DNA from: Gorillibacterium sp.
GTDB taxonomy: Bacteria; Bacillota; Bacilli; Paenibacillales; NBRC-103111
DNA: 5,162 nt
Assembly: GCA_014380705.1 (NCBI GenBank)
Contig: JACMJI010000135.1
Coordinates: forward strand, 1-5,162
Reading direction: 5' to 3'
The notes beneath the pieces are model-generated. The model worked only from the letters and a program-made list of their open reading frames with translations. It made no database searches and was not told the origin of the DNA. This document shows positions 1 through 4,919 of this stretch, piece by piece; within the stretch, counting starts at the first letter, position 1; the number at the start of each line of letters is the position of its first letter. A program made the translations under genes and the position numbers.

Positions 1-2638
1 CCGCAACAATAAAGGCTTCCTCAATAGATTCTGGACGGGTGGGGCGACCAATTAGATACCCCTGCCCTTCATGGCAGTTATTGAGCTTAAGGAAGTCCAG
101 CTGTTCGATGGTTTCGACCCCTTCAGCAATGACTTTTAAATTCAGGCTCTTGGCCATGGCAATAATGGTTGTGACGATCTCAGCATCTGTGCTGTTGTTT
201 GAGAAAATATCGCGGATGAAGGACTTGTCGATCTTCAGGGCATCAATAGGCAGGCGATTTAAGTAGCTGAGTGAAGAGTAGCCAGTGCCAAAATCATCAA
301 TTGAAATATAGATACCCATGTCCTTCAGCAGCTTCAGTGAGCGGACGGTGTGCTCGCCTTCCTTCATAATGGACTCGGTTATTTCTAGCTCCAGGCGGCT
401 TGGATCAAATTTCTCTTCCTCTAGAATGCGTTCTAGCATCACAGGAAGACCAGGGTCTTGAAGCTGCTTGACGGACAAGTTCACGGCTAACCGCTCTCCC
501 GGATCCCCACTGTCCAGCCATTTGCGAAATTGACGGCATGCCGTGCGAAGCACCCATTCACCCAGTTGAATGATCAACCCGCTCTCCTCAGCAACTGGAA
601 TAAACTCGTCTGGAGATACATTGCCCCACTCCGGATGACTCCAGCGTAGAAGAGCTTCAAAGCCTGTAAGCTTACCTGTTAACAAATCTACTTTAGGCTG
701 ATATTCAAGACGGAGACTATCCGTTTCTAATGCCTCACGGAGACCCTTATCAATCTCTAGCCTGCGCAGAATTTTCTCCTTCATATCCGAAGCATAGAAG
801 CGAAAGTGATTCTTGCCATTTAGCTTTACGTGGTACATTGCAGTATCTGCACATTTAATCAGGGTGTCTACATCATCACCATCCTCGGGGTACATACTGA
901 TCCCGATACTCGGTGCCGTAAAGCACAGGTTTCCGTTGATGTTGAACTTCTTACAGAGCGATTGCTTCATATATCGGGCATATTCCCCGGCTTCACGCAT
1001 AGACACACCGCTCATAATGATCGTGAATTCGTCACCGCCCAAGCGGGAAACAACATCCTGCTTGCGAATACAACTCCGCAGCCTACTCGCCACTTCAATT
1101 AAGAGAAGGTCCCCTGTTTCGTGCCCATGTGAATCGTTAATCATCTTAAATTGGTCGAGGTCGAGAAACATAACGGCCATCGAGTTGTTTGACGATTGGC
1201 AATTAATCAGGTGATCCGCAAGTTTCTCGCGGAAATAGCGACGGTTCGGTAACCCCGTTAGGGAATCATGAAATGCGTAATGCTTGATCTGTTCTTCGTG
1301 CTGCTTCCGCTGTTGAATATCACGGAAGACCAGCACAACACCCGTTACCGTACCGTTCTCATCACGAATAGGGGATGCACTGTCGTCAATCGGAGTTTCG
1401 ACTCCAAAACGGTTAACCAGCATCGTATGCTGAGGTAATTCAACAATTCGGTTCTCACGGACGGCTTGGTGAATCGGATTAACAACGCTTGCTCCTGTTT
1501 GTTCATTGACGAGGACCAAGACGTTCTCAATGGGCTGACCAATGGCATCAGCAGCCGACCATTTGGTTAGTTCTATCGCCACCGGATTTAGATAACGAAT
1601 ACGTCCACAAGGATCCGAGGAGATCACGCCGTCACCGATACTATCCAGTGTGGTGGATAACTTATTACGGCTAAGAAGTAAAGCATGCTCCGCCTCTTTG
1701 CGGGCAGTAATATCATAGATAACGCCTATGACCTTCGTAAGCTTGCCATTCGTGTCCATAATCGGTCGGAAGGCTTCCTGTACCCAAATAACATGACCGT
1801 CAGCGTGGGTAATTCTGCTCTCTCGTTGTAATCTACTCCCTAAACAAATCTTATTCCAAAAGGCTTCATGGGTTTTAGCATCATCGGGATGAAGGATAGA
1901 ATGCCATAAATCTGAGTCTGTTAAAAATCGTTCGCGAGGGTACCCACTAATGGTCTCAATCTGTTTAGATATGGATTTCTCCCCGCTTGTTGGGTTCCAA
2001 GACCAGATGACTGTATCCACATGATCAAAAATATGCTCTAGCTTTTGCTGCTTTTGGAGCAATTCCTTGGCATTGCGATTCGAACTTTGGAGGTAATAAA
2101 TAAAGTAGTAACTGAGAAGGCCAATAGGTAAATAGAAAGCAGAATAAAGGGCGGTTACTCGTAAGGCTAGACCCTTATCGGGGAGAAGAAAGTGGTAGGA
2201 TCCCGCTGTAAGGCAAAGGCTGTATAGATTCATCAGCCACCACTGAATGCGTACCGACCCTTGGAGCCACCTGTGAAAGAGGCAGCAGCCTATCGTAACT
2301 AGCAGTATGTAGACAACCGAAACAATCGAGGCTTGATTAACACCAAACATCAGTACCCGGCCTGAGGCTATAATGACAGCAGCCACAATCCCTGGGCTCG
2401 TTCCGTAATAATAAATTGGAAGGAGGATCGCGATGATACGTAAATCCATAATGACATGGTCAGAAATAGGAATCGTGAATTGCATGAGTAAAATTCCAAG
2501 CAGACCGAAGCCAACTCCATAGGTCAGAACGGACAAGAAGATGTGTTTAGTAAAAGAAGCAGCCTTATTGAAAAGGATGCTTAAAATAAATAACGAGGAG
2601 ATAAGTAGAGAACTGTTAACGACCAATTGTTGGATCAT
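1..2638 (-). CDS. Membrane-bound 5TM-PAS-PAS-GGDEF-EAL cyclic-di-GMP synthase/phosphodiesterase (3' end cut by window)
   Basis: Read from the ATG at 2638-2636, the frame stays open for 879 codons to the left edge; no stop is reached, so only the last few residues are missing. Residues about 8-185 are hydrophobic with several membrane spans and resemble the LytS/YhcK 5TM receptor domain (D65-L66-R67, G79, R94). A PAS_3-type domain follows (about 200-315; HPDD at 250-253, DITARK at 309-314), then a second PAS (about 324-443). The GGDEF domain (about 450-615) has FLDLD, an intact GGDEF at 534-538 and an RxxD inhibitory site (R525, D528) exactly five residues before it. The EAL domain (about 635 on) keeps E661-A-L, N720, E752, D781-D782, K802, E839 and Q859. 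By family knowledge both diguanylate cyclase and c-di-GMP phosphodiesterase activities are possible; which one dominates cannot be read here. It acts at the inner face of the membrane. The signal sensed is unknown. An AGGTG ribosome site lies six bases before the start. The gene follows the glycosyltransferase by 173 bases and probably has its own promoter. Confidence 0.95.
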   Translation of the reverse strand, partial: MIQQLVVNSSLLISSLFILSILFNKAASFTKHIFLSVLTYGVGFGLLGILLMQFTIPISDHVIMDLRIIAILLPIYYYGTSPGIVAAVIIASGRVLMFGVNQASIVSVVYILLVTIGCCLFHRWLQGSVRIQWWLMNLYSLCLTAGSYHFLLPDKGLALRVTALYSAFYLPIGLLSYYFIYYLQSSNRNAKELLQKQQKLEHIFDHVDTVIWSWNPTSGEKSISKQIETISGYPRERFLTDSDLWHSILHPDDAKTHEAFWNKICLGSRLQRESRITHADGHVIWVQEAFRPIMDTNGKLTKVIGVIYDITARKEAEHALLLSRNKLSTTLDSIGDGVISSDPCGRIRYLNPVAIELTKWSAADAIGQPIENVLVLVNEQTGASVVNPIHQAVRENRIVELPQHTMLVNRFGVETPIDDSASPIRDENGTVTGVVLVFRDIQQRKQHEEQIKHYAFHDSLTGLPNRRYFREKLADHLINCQSSNNSMAVMFLDLDQFKMINDSHGHETGDLLLIEVASRLRSCIRKQDVVSRLGGDEFTIIMSGVSMREAGEYARYMKQSLCKKFNINGNLCFTAPSIGISMYPEDGDDVDTLIKCADTAMYHVKLNGKNHFRFYASDMKEKILRRLEIDKGLREALETDSLRLEYQPKVDLLTGKLTGFEALLRWSHPEWGNVSPDEFIPVAEESGLIIQLGEWVLRTACRQFRKWLDSGDPGERLAVNLSVKQLQDPGLPVMLERILEEEKFDPSRLELEITESIMKEGEHTVRSLKLLKDMGIYISIDDFGTGYSSLSYLNRLPIDALKIDKSFIRDIFSNNSTDAEIVTTIIAMAKSLNLKVIAEGVETIEQLDFLKLNNCHEGQGYLIGRPTRPESIEEAFIVA

Positions 2639-2644
2639 ATCCTG

Positions 2645-2649
2645 CACCT
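2645..2649 (-). promoter_or_regulatory. Ribosome binding site of the GGDEF-EAL gene
   Basis: AGGTG on the minus strand, six bases before the ATG at 2638. It matches the 3' half of the AGGAGGTG Shine-Dalgarno sequence and supports this ATG, which also places the start just before the first hydrophobic segment. Confidence 0.65.
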
Positions 2650-2680
2650 GCTTCTATAATTCCGACGCCAATCTACTATA

Positions 2681-2689
2681 TTCGACAAA
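2681..2689 (-). promoter_or_regulatory. Spo0A box (TTTGTCGAA) upstream of the GGDEF-EAL gene
   Basis: The minus strand reads TTTGTCGAA, a perfect match to the 0A-box consensus (TGNCGAA core, extended TTTGTCRAA). Its near edge is 42 bases before the start codon. Immediately downstream (2680-2675) is TATAGT, a five-of-six match to a sigma-A -10 box, but no good -35 lies 17 bases upstream of it. A second possible -10-like sequence, TTATAG, lies about 23 bases after the TTGTCG within the box, a long spacing reminiscent of Spo0A-activated promoters such as spoIIG. The sequence match is direct; regulation by Spo0A, and whether it activates or represses, is inference. Confidence 0.5.
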
Positions 2690-2706
2690 TTCCACGCAAT
2701 ATCCTC

Positions 2707-2721
2707 TACCAGAAACTGGTA
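2707..2721. repeat. Short perfect inverted repeat (TACCAG-AAA-CTGGTA)
   Basis: Two perfect 6-base arms separated by three bases, lying between the glycosyltransferase stop and the GGDEF-EAL start, about 70-85 bases before that start. It could be an operator or a small RNA hairpin. No T-run follows on either strand, so a terminator is unlikely. The rest of the 2639-2811 gap holds only AT-rich sequence; I see no clear intrinsic terminator for the glycosyltransferase gene. Confidence 0.4.
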
Positions 2722-2811
2722 CCACCTTTATATTTATACTTTAGCAGCAAAAAATAAATGAATCTGAAACTTGCATTTCTTTTAACTATATCGGATTTTA
2801 TGAGCTGTTTT

Positions 2812-4041
2812 TTAAGATCCTTTTCCGAATATGTATGCCTTTATTGTGACCAATCTAAGGATTTCTAATGAAGCAAAGAGGAAGAGGATAGGCATGAGAG
2901 GCAGCGAATACCGAGAATGGGGAAGATAGATCATATGTAAAACAGTCATATAGACTAGTAATGAAATTATCAATCCGGCATTATGGCGGCGATACCGAAC
3001 GACCCCAATAAACCCGATAATAAGAAAAACCTCGTGCAGGATAATCGCGGCACTGAGGGGGATCCATGGAAGAGGTAGCCAATAGAAAACGTCACCCCAG
3101 AACAAAAGAAACTTTCCTACCGTATACCAACTGAAGTAAGTCCAGAAGGAATGGCGGAAGCCAGTCTTTAGTCGGTCAACGGCCCGCTTAGCATCCTCCT
3201 GATCATTCACCCACAGGTTGTTGGTTTTATGCCAGGTTCTCTGCTCATCAAGGAATAAAGCGGGTACCGTCCAAGGGTATGTGCCTAACAAGAGCGGATT
3301 TCCCGATGATTTCGTTAGGGGAATGAAATCACCGCCAGATACGCGGTAATTTCTTGCCCACCATGGGGCTAGGCAAAGGGAAAAGACGAGAGCGGCGGTT
3401 AGTCCACAACGTGCTAATTGAGCAAAGGATACGCGTTTCCTAGCAGCCAACACCAACAATACGATACCGGGCCAGAGGGCAATAGTAGGTCTGACATAAA
3501 CTGCTGCTGCCCAGATCAGGCCGAATAGAATAGCCATGGATAAAGTAGGGTGCTCCTCCGCACGGAGGACCACGGTAATGAGGGCAAAGAGGACAAGGAT
3601 AAAGAGAGATTCGGTAAAGATAAAATTAGAGATTAACCAAAGAGGTGGATAGACACTGCATAAGATAACGGATAACAATGCCGATTTCGCATCAAAAAGC
3701 CGGGTGCCAATCCCATATAGCAGCCACATAGCTATTGTAATCATCACAGCCTGTAGGATGCGTGCACTTTGTGCCGCAGCAGGAATCGACCCGGTCAGCT
3801 TGATCAATATCGCAAGAAAGCCTGGGTAGGCCGGGGTTATAAACGCAGAGGGCCGTGTTGGATCGTTATAGGTTAAGGTGCCTTGTTCAAGCAAGATGCT
3901 TGCCGAACGGAGGTACTCGCGGTCATCGGATTGATAATTGAAATCAGGTCCGCTGCTGAGGACAAGCACAATTTTTAGGATAAGTGTAACGGCAAGTACA
4001 AGATAAAGCAGGCGCTTTGGAGCTGAATGTGTAGCAGGCAT
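2812..4041 (-). CDS. GT-C fold membrane glycosyltransferase, GT39/PMT-like
   Basis: A 409-residue polytopic membrane protein with roughly ten hydrophobic spans and a basic C-terminus. It has the landmarks of bacterial GT39/ArnT-like enzymes: an N-terminal span (about 10-30) followed by an outside loop with the acidic pair D39-D40 (YQSDDREYL), the PAYPGFLA segment at 70-77, FTESLF at 142-147, YVRPT at 182-186, PWWARNYRVSG at 226-236 and HSRYSLPLMP at 375-384. By family knowledge such enzymes use a polyprenyl-phosphate sugar donor and glycosylate a lipid, polymer or protein outside the membrane. Donor and acceptor cannot be told from sequence. It is somewhat shorter than many family members, but nothing appears broken. 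The ATG has GGAGG nine bases upstream. The tadA stop is 15 bases before this start and the ribosome site fits in that gap, so the two are probably one operon. Confidence 0.85.
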   Translation of the reverse strand: MPATHSAPKRLLYLVLAVTLILKIVLVLSSGPDFNYQSDDREYLRSASILLEQGTLTYNDPTRPSAFITPAYPGFLAILIKLTGSIPAAAQSARILQAVMITIAMWLLYGIGTRLFDAKSALLSVILCSVYPPLWLISNFIFTESLFILVLFALITVVLRAEEHPTLSMAILFGLIWAAAVYVRPTIALWPGIVLLVLAARKRVSFAQLARCGLTAALVFSLCLAPWWARNYRVSGGDFIPLTKSSGNPLLLGTYPWTVPALFLDEQRTWHKTNNLWVNDQEDAKRAVDRLKTGFRHSFWTYFSWYTVGKFLLFWGDVFYWLPLPWIPLSAAIILHEVFLIIGFIGVVRYRRHNAGLIISLLVYMTVLHMIYLPHSRYSLPLMPILFLFASLEILRLVTIKAYIFGKGS

Positions 4042-4050
4042 GAGCGGCTT

Positions 4051-4055
4051 CCTCC
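4051..4055 (-). promoter_or_regulatory. Ribosome binding site of the glycosyltransferase, in the tadA-GT gap
   Basis: GGAGG on the minus strand, nine bases before the ATG at 4041 and one base after the TAA of tadA (4059-4057). It fixes the start of the glycosyltransferase. Its closeness to the tadA stop suggests that ribosomes ending tadA could help start the next gene. Confidence 0.8.
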
Positions 4056-4056
4056 G

Positions 4057-4557
4057 TTAATCGATCCGTTCCTGAATTTTATTTAAACGTAGGCTGCGAA
4101 AAAAATCAGTTAATAGATGGGCGCATTCATCCCTAAGGATTCCCGATTCCAGTTCTACGCGATGATTGAAGCGCGGCTCTTGCAGAAGATTCATCAGCGT
4201 CCCCGCGCAGCCTGCTTTGGGATCAGGCGTTCCATAGACGACTAGAGGCAATCTGGCCTGAACAATAGCACCTGCGCACATGGGGCAGGGTTCAAGTGTC
4301 ACATACAGCGTGCAGCCCTGCAGTCGCCAAGCACCGATGGCTTCGCTCGCTTTACGGATAGCAATAATCTCGGCGTGAGCGGTAGGATCGGCTGTTGTTT
4401 CCCGCAGGTTATGACCGCGCCCAACAATGATCTCCTCACGGACAATAACAGCTCCAATCGGTACCTCGCCAAGGGCTCTTGCCTGTTCCGCTTCCATAAT
4501 AGCCTCGCGCATCCAGCGCTCATGATCATCTCTGTTGCACGCGGTATCTTTTCCCAT
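4057..4557 (-). CDS. tadA: tRNA-specific adenosine deaminase TadA
   Basis: A 166-residue cytidine/deoxycytidylate deaminase-fold protein. The zinc site is complete: H61-A-E63 (PTAHAE) supplies one ligand and the catalytic glutamate, and P90-C91-P-M-C94 the two cysteines. EVPIGAVIV near 31-39, the DPTAHAE context and DPKAGCAGTLMNLL at 112-125 are typical of bacterial TadA rather than cytidine or guanine deaminases. By family knowledge it converts A34 to inosine in tRNA-Arg(ACG), letting one tRNA read CGU, CGC and CGA; it acts as a cytoplasmic homodimer and is usually essential. The ATG at 4557 gives a slightly long N-terminus (about 15 residues before WMREAI); GAAGGG at 4572-4567, nine bases upstream, supports it, though the ATG at residue 16 is not excluded. 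It leads the probable tadA-glycosyltransferase operon. Confidence 0.95.
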   Translation of the reverse strand: MGKDTACNRDDHERWMREAIMEAEQARALGEVPIGAVIVREEIIVGRGHNLRETTADPTAHAEIIAIRKASEAIGAWRLQGCTLYVTLEPCPMCAGAIVQARLPLVVYGTPDPKAGCAGTLMNLLQEPRFNHRVELESGILRDECAHLLTDFFRSLRLNKIQERID

Positions 4558-4573
4558 TCGAGCCTTCCCTTCT

Positions 4574-4598
4574 ATAAAAAAACGAACATTTATTCGTT
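4574..4598 (-). terminator. Weak terminator- or attenuator-like hairpin in the tadA leader
   Basis: On the minus strand AACGAA (4598-4593), a six-base loop and TTCGTT (4586-4581) form a perfect six-pair stem followed directly by five more T residues (4580-4576). This is the shape of an intrinsic terminator placed before tadA. The stem is short and AT-rich, and no minus-strand gene lies upstream for it to terminate, so it may instead be an attenuator or only a by-product of the LexA-like palindrome in the same place. Confidence 0.3.
4583..4596 (-). promoter_or_regulatory. LexA (SOS) box-like palindrome upstream of tadA
   Basis: The minus strand reads CGAATAAATGTTCG. It matches the Gram-positive LexA/DinR consensus CGAAC-RNRY-GTTCG at 13 of 14 positions; the single difference is T for C at position 5. 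It lies 26-39 bases before the tadA start, downstream of the likely -10. An alternative promoter, TTAACA (4603-4598) with TTTTAT (4579-4574) at 18-base spacing, would place it inside the spacer. LexA control of tadA is not a known general feature, so the function is inference; the same bases also form the terminator-like hairpin. Confidence 0.4.
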
Positions 4599-4608
4599 GT
4601 TAACATGT

Positions 4609-4629
4609 TGTGGATAAAATTGTGGATAA
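4609..4629 (-). promoter_or_regulatory. Two perfect DnaA boxes (TTATCCACA) in tandem
   Basis: The minus strand carries TTATCCACA at 4629-4621 and again at 4617-4609, both identical to the DnaA box consensus, in the same direction and 12 bases apart. They fall inside the likely tadA promoter: one in the spacer, the other across the -10. By family knowledge such boxes bind DnaA and may serve as transcription control or titration sites. Only two are seen, so this is not by itself a replication origin. In several Firmicutes tadA lies fairly near oriC, which fits loosely. Confidence 0.65.
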
Positions 4630-4641
4630 CTTTATAGTCAA
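4614..4641 (-). promoter_or_regulatory. tadA: Probable sigma-A promoter of tadA
   Basis: Minus-strand TTGACT (4641-4636, five of six to TTGACA), a 16-base spacer and TTTTAT (4619-4614, four of six to TATAAT). Transcription would start near 4607, giving a leader of about 50 bases that contains the LexA-like palindrome. The -35 is good and the -10 weak. The downstream alternative TTAACA/TTTTAT would leave only about 10 bases before the ATG and is less likely. Confidence 0.45.
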
Positions 4642-4776
4642 GAGAATGCCCGTTCTTTATTTTGTTGCTTGAAGCATAATCATAATAGCACCAGTCAACA
4701 GTATTTTCTATTATACCCCTGACGTACCGTTAAATGCGAGACTCCCGCTCTCATGAATTGCCTGTGAAACAACGCT

Positions 4777-4800
4777 CCGTGTTCATTTCGGAACTAACGG
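4777..4800. repeat. Bulged hairpin
   Basis: CCGTGTTC (4777-4784) can pair with GAAC (4791-4794) and ACGG (4797-4800), leaving a six-base loop and a TA bulge: eight pairs in all. It is followed 6 bases later by another hairpin. Whether it is transcribed depends on a promoter I cannot place upstream. It could be a leader RNA element, an operator or chance. Confidence 0.3.
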
Positions 4801-4806
4801 GCGGCA

Positions 4807-4828
4807 TAGTTGAACAAATATGCAACTA
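4807..4828. repeat. Inverted repeat TAGTTG...CAACTA
   Basis: Perfect 6-base arms at 4807-4812 and 4823-4828 with a ten-base AT-rich gap, about 92 bases before the lipoprotein start and just upstream of its weak promoter candidate. The spacing of arm centres (16 bases) would suit a dimeric repressor or activator; no T-run supports a terminator. Confidence 0.3.
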
Positions 4829-4830
4829 CT

Positions 4831-4858
4831 TTGAAGTCATTAACGTTTAATATATAGG
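4831..4858 (+). promoter_or_regulatory. Weak promoter candidate for the lipoprotein gene
   Basis: TTGAAG (4831-4836, four of six) and TATAGG (4853-4858, four of six) with a 16-base spacer. It would give a leader of about 55 bases. Neither hexamer is strong and the region is AT-rich, so a match of this quality could be chance, or the gene may use a sporulation or other alternative sigma factor. Confidence 0.25.
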
Positions 4859-4906
4859 CAAACCAACGGTATGTTAATTTATATATTGATTTTGTGTTGA
4901 TGCTAG

Positions 4907-4912
4907 AGGAGG
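4907..4912 (+). promoter_or_regulatory. Ribosome binding site of the lipoprotein gene
   Basis: AGGAGG with a further G, seven bases before the ATG at 4920. This is a near-ideal Shine-Dalgarno sequence and fixes the start of the partial lipoprotein gene. Confidence 0.85.
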
Positions 4913-4919
4913 GTACTGA

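Larger units (their letters stand above)
4642..4919. other. Divergent intergenic region without a recognisable gene
   Basis: With the tadA control sites the gene-free stretch runs from 4558 to 4919, 362 bases. From 4642 on I find no ORF with a ribosome site, no tRNA (no GGTTCGA T-loop with a matching acceptor) and no recognisable signal-recognition-particle RNA, although tadA often neighbours such RNAs in Firmicutes. It holds two small hairpins (4777-4800 and 4807-4828), an AT-rich part near 4841-4890, and the lipoprotein ribosome site. A TATAAT on the minus strand at about 4712-4717 has no acceptable -35. Confidence 0.6.

Noticed and set aside
813..1214. 133-codon plus-strand open frame (and a second at 830-1102) inside the GGDEF-EAL gene
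   Set aside because: Both lie opposite the conserved GGDEF domain coding frame, have no convincing ribosome site and no recognisable protein features.
1..2638. Frameshift or pseudogene in the c-di-GMP gene
   Set aside because: The frame from 2638 is open without a stop to base 1, and GGDEF, EAL and PAS landmarks all fall in the same frame; the lack of a stop is only the window edge.
2707..2730. T-box riboswitch, suggested by GGTGGTACC on the minus strand
   Set aside because: Only nine bases resemble the T-box motif; the flanking AGG and GCG, the specifier stem and a terminator are absent, and the downstream gene is not of a T-box-regulated type.
2541..2744. Plus-strand open frame overlapping the start of the GGDEF-EAL gene
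   Set aside because: It is antisense to the first membrane segments and the promoter region, has no Shine-Dalgarno sequence and shows no known protein pattern.
4299..4529. Minus-strand open frame overlapping tadA in another frame
   Set aside because: TadA motifs are in the other frame and this one has no motif or ribosome site of its own.
4375..4617. Plus-strand open frame antisense to tadA
   Set aside because: It overlaps the conserved zinc-site region of TadA on the other strand and covers the tadA promoter; it is a shadow frame.
4609..4629. Replication origin
   Set aside because: Only two DnaA boxes are present, with no larger cluster, no dnaA or dnaN gene nearby in the window and no repeated AT-rich unwinding element.
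4558..4919. tRNA-Ser, signal-recognition-particle RNA or c-di-GMP riboswitch next to tadA
   Set aside because: No T-loop, acceptor stem, SRP core or c-di-GMP aptamer core sequence could be found by eye on either strand.
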